Shown here: positions 14,286 to 14,360 of the stretch, piece after piece
Numbering within the stretch: the stretch's first letter is position 1
How the letters are laid out: the number at the start of each line of letters is the position of its first letter
From: an uncultured Verrucomicrobiales bacterium
Lineage (GTDB): Bacteria > Verrucomicrobiota > Verrucomicrobiia > Limisphaerales > JACDHS01
Direction of reading: 5' to 3'
NCBI GenBank assembly: GCA_937983475.1
Contig: CALJZV010000210.1
Coordinates: forward strand, 1 to 14,360
DNA: 14,360 nt
The notes under the pieces: generated by a model
What the model was told of the DNA's origin: nothing
The model's input: only the letters and a program-made list of their open reading frames with translations
The model's database searches: none
Program-made: the position numbers and the translations under genes

Positions 14286-14360
14286 GCCAAACTCGGCATG
14301 GGCGGGACGAAGAAATTGCCCAGCGAAGGTTTCAAACGCCCCTGGCCGCCGCTCATCAAG
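14286..14360 (+). pseudogene. ubiD 3'-end fragment, copy 3, cut by the window edge
   Basis: Matches ubiD from the AKLG/SKLG codons to LIK at a constant offset of 1851 from copy 1. Against copy 2 I count about 8 changes in 75 bases, mostly replacing amino acids (I to M, D to G, A to G, G to S). This is the most degraded copy. Upstream homology fades near 14256-14286. It continues beyond 14360. Confidence 0.8.

Overview
The window is GC-rich and densely coding, and looks like a chromosomal segment of a free-living bacterium. Protein style, a complete RecBCD set outside the usual gammaproteobacterial gene order, and short interspersed palindromic repeats (one inside a reading frame) suggest Verrucomicrobiota or a relative. 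That assignment is inference from pattern memory and was not tested by a search.

Left part (1-1838): the C-terminal half of a major-facilitator transporter, whose first visible segment looks like nitrate/nitrite (NNP) transporters and whose remainder looks like organophosphate antiporters (OPA). It faces a convergent dusB-type tRNA-dihydrouridine synthase on the minus strand. The gap upstream of dusB holds a well-formed leftward intrinsic terminator with no matching gene.

Centre (1839-10965): one plus-strand run consisting of a 137-residue protein resembling only domain I of the DNA polymerase III beta clamp, then recC, recB and recD. RecC/RecB and RecB/RecD each overlap by four bases (ATGA), and recB and recD have strong Shine-Dalgarno sites, so the three subunits of the double-strand-break helicase-nuclease should be translationally coupled. 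The helicase motifs of RecB and RecD and the RecB nuclease residues are all present.

Right part (10995-14360): a prFMN-dependent UbiD-family decarboxylase carrying an in-frame insert built of 8-nt repeat units arranged as a hairpin. The last ~170 bp of this gene recur twice more downstream: 13268-13435, about 93% identical over 162 aligned bases by hand count, and 14286 to the window edge, more degraded. Between the copies sit cargo units: first a REP-associated tyrosine transposase (RAYT) bracketed by two 28-bp GTAG-hairpin repeats, then a nucleotidyltransferase-fold protein with a small basic partner. The array of repeated gene tails with different cargo between them is the most unusual structure in the window, and it runs off the right edge.

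There is no gap longer than 300 bases without a gene. No tRNA, rRNA or CRISPR array was seen.
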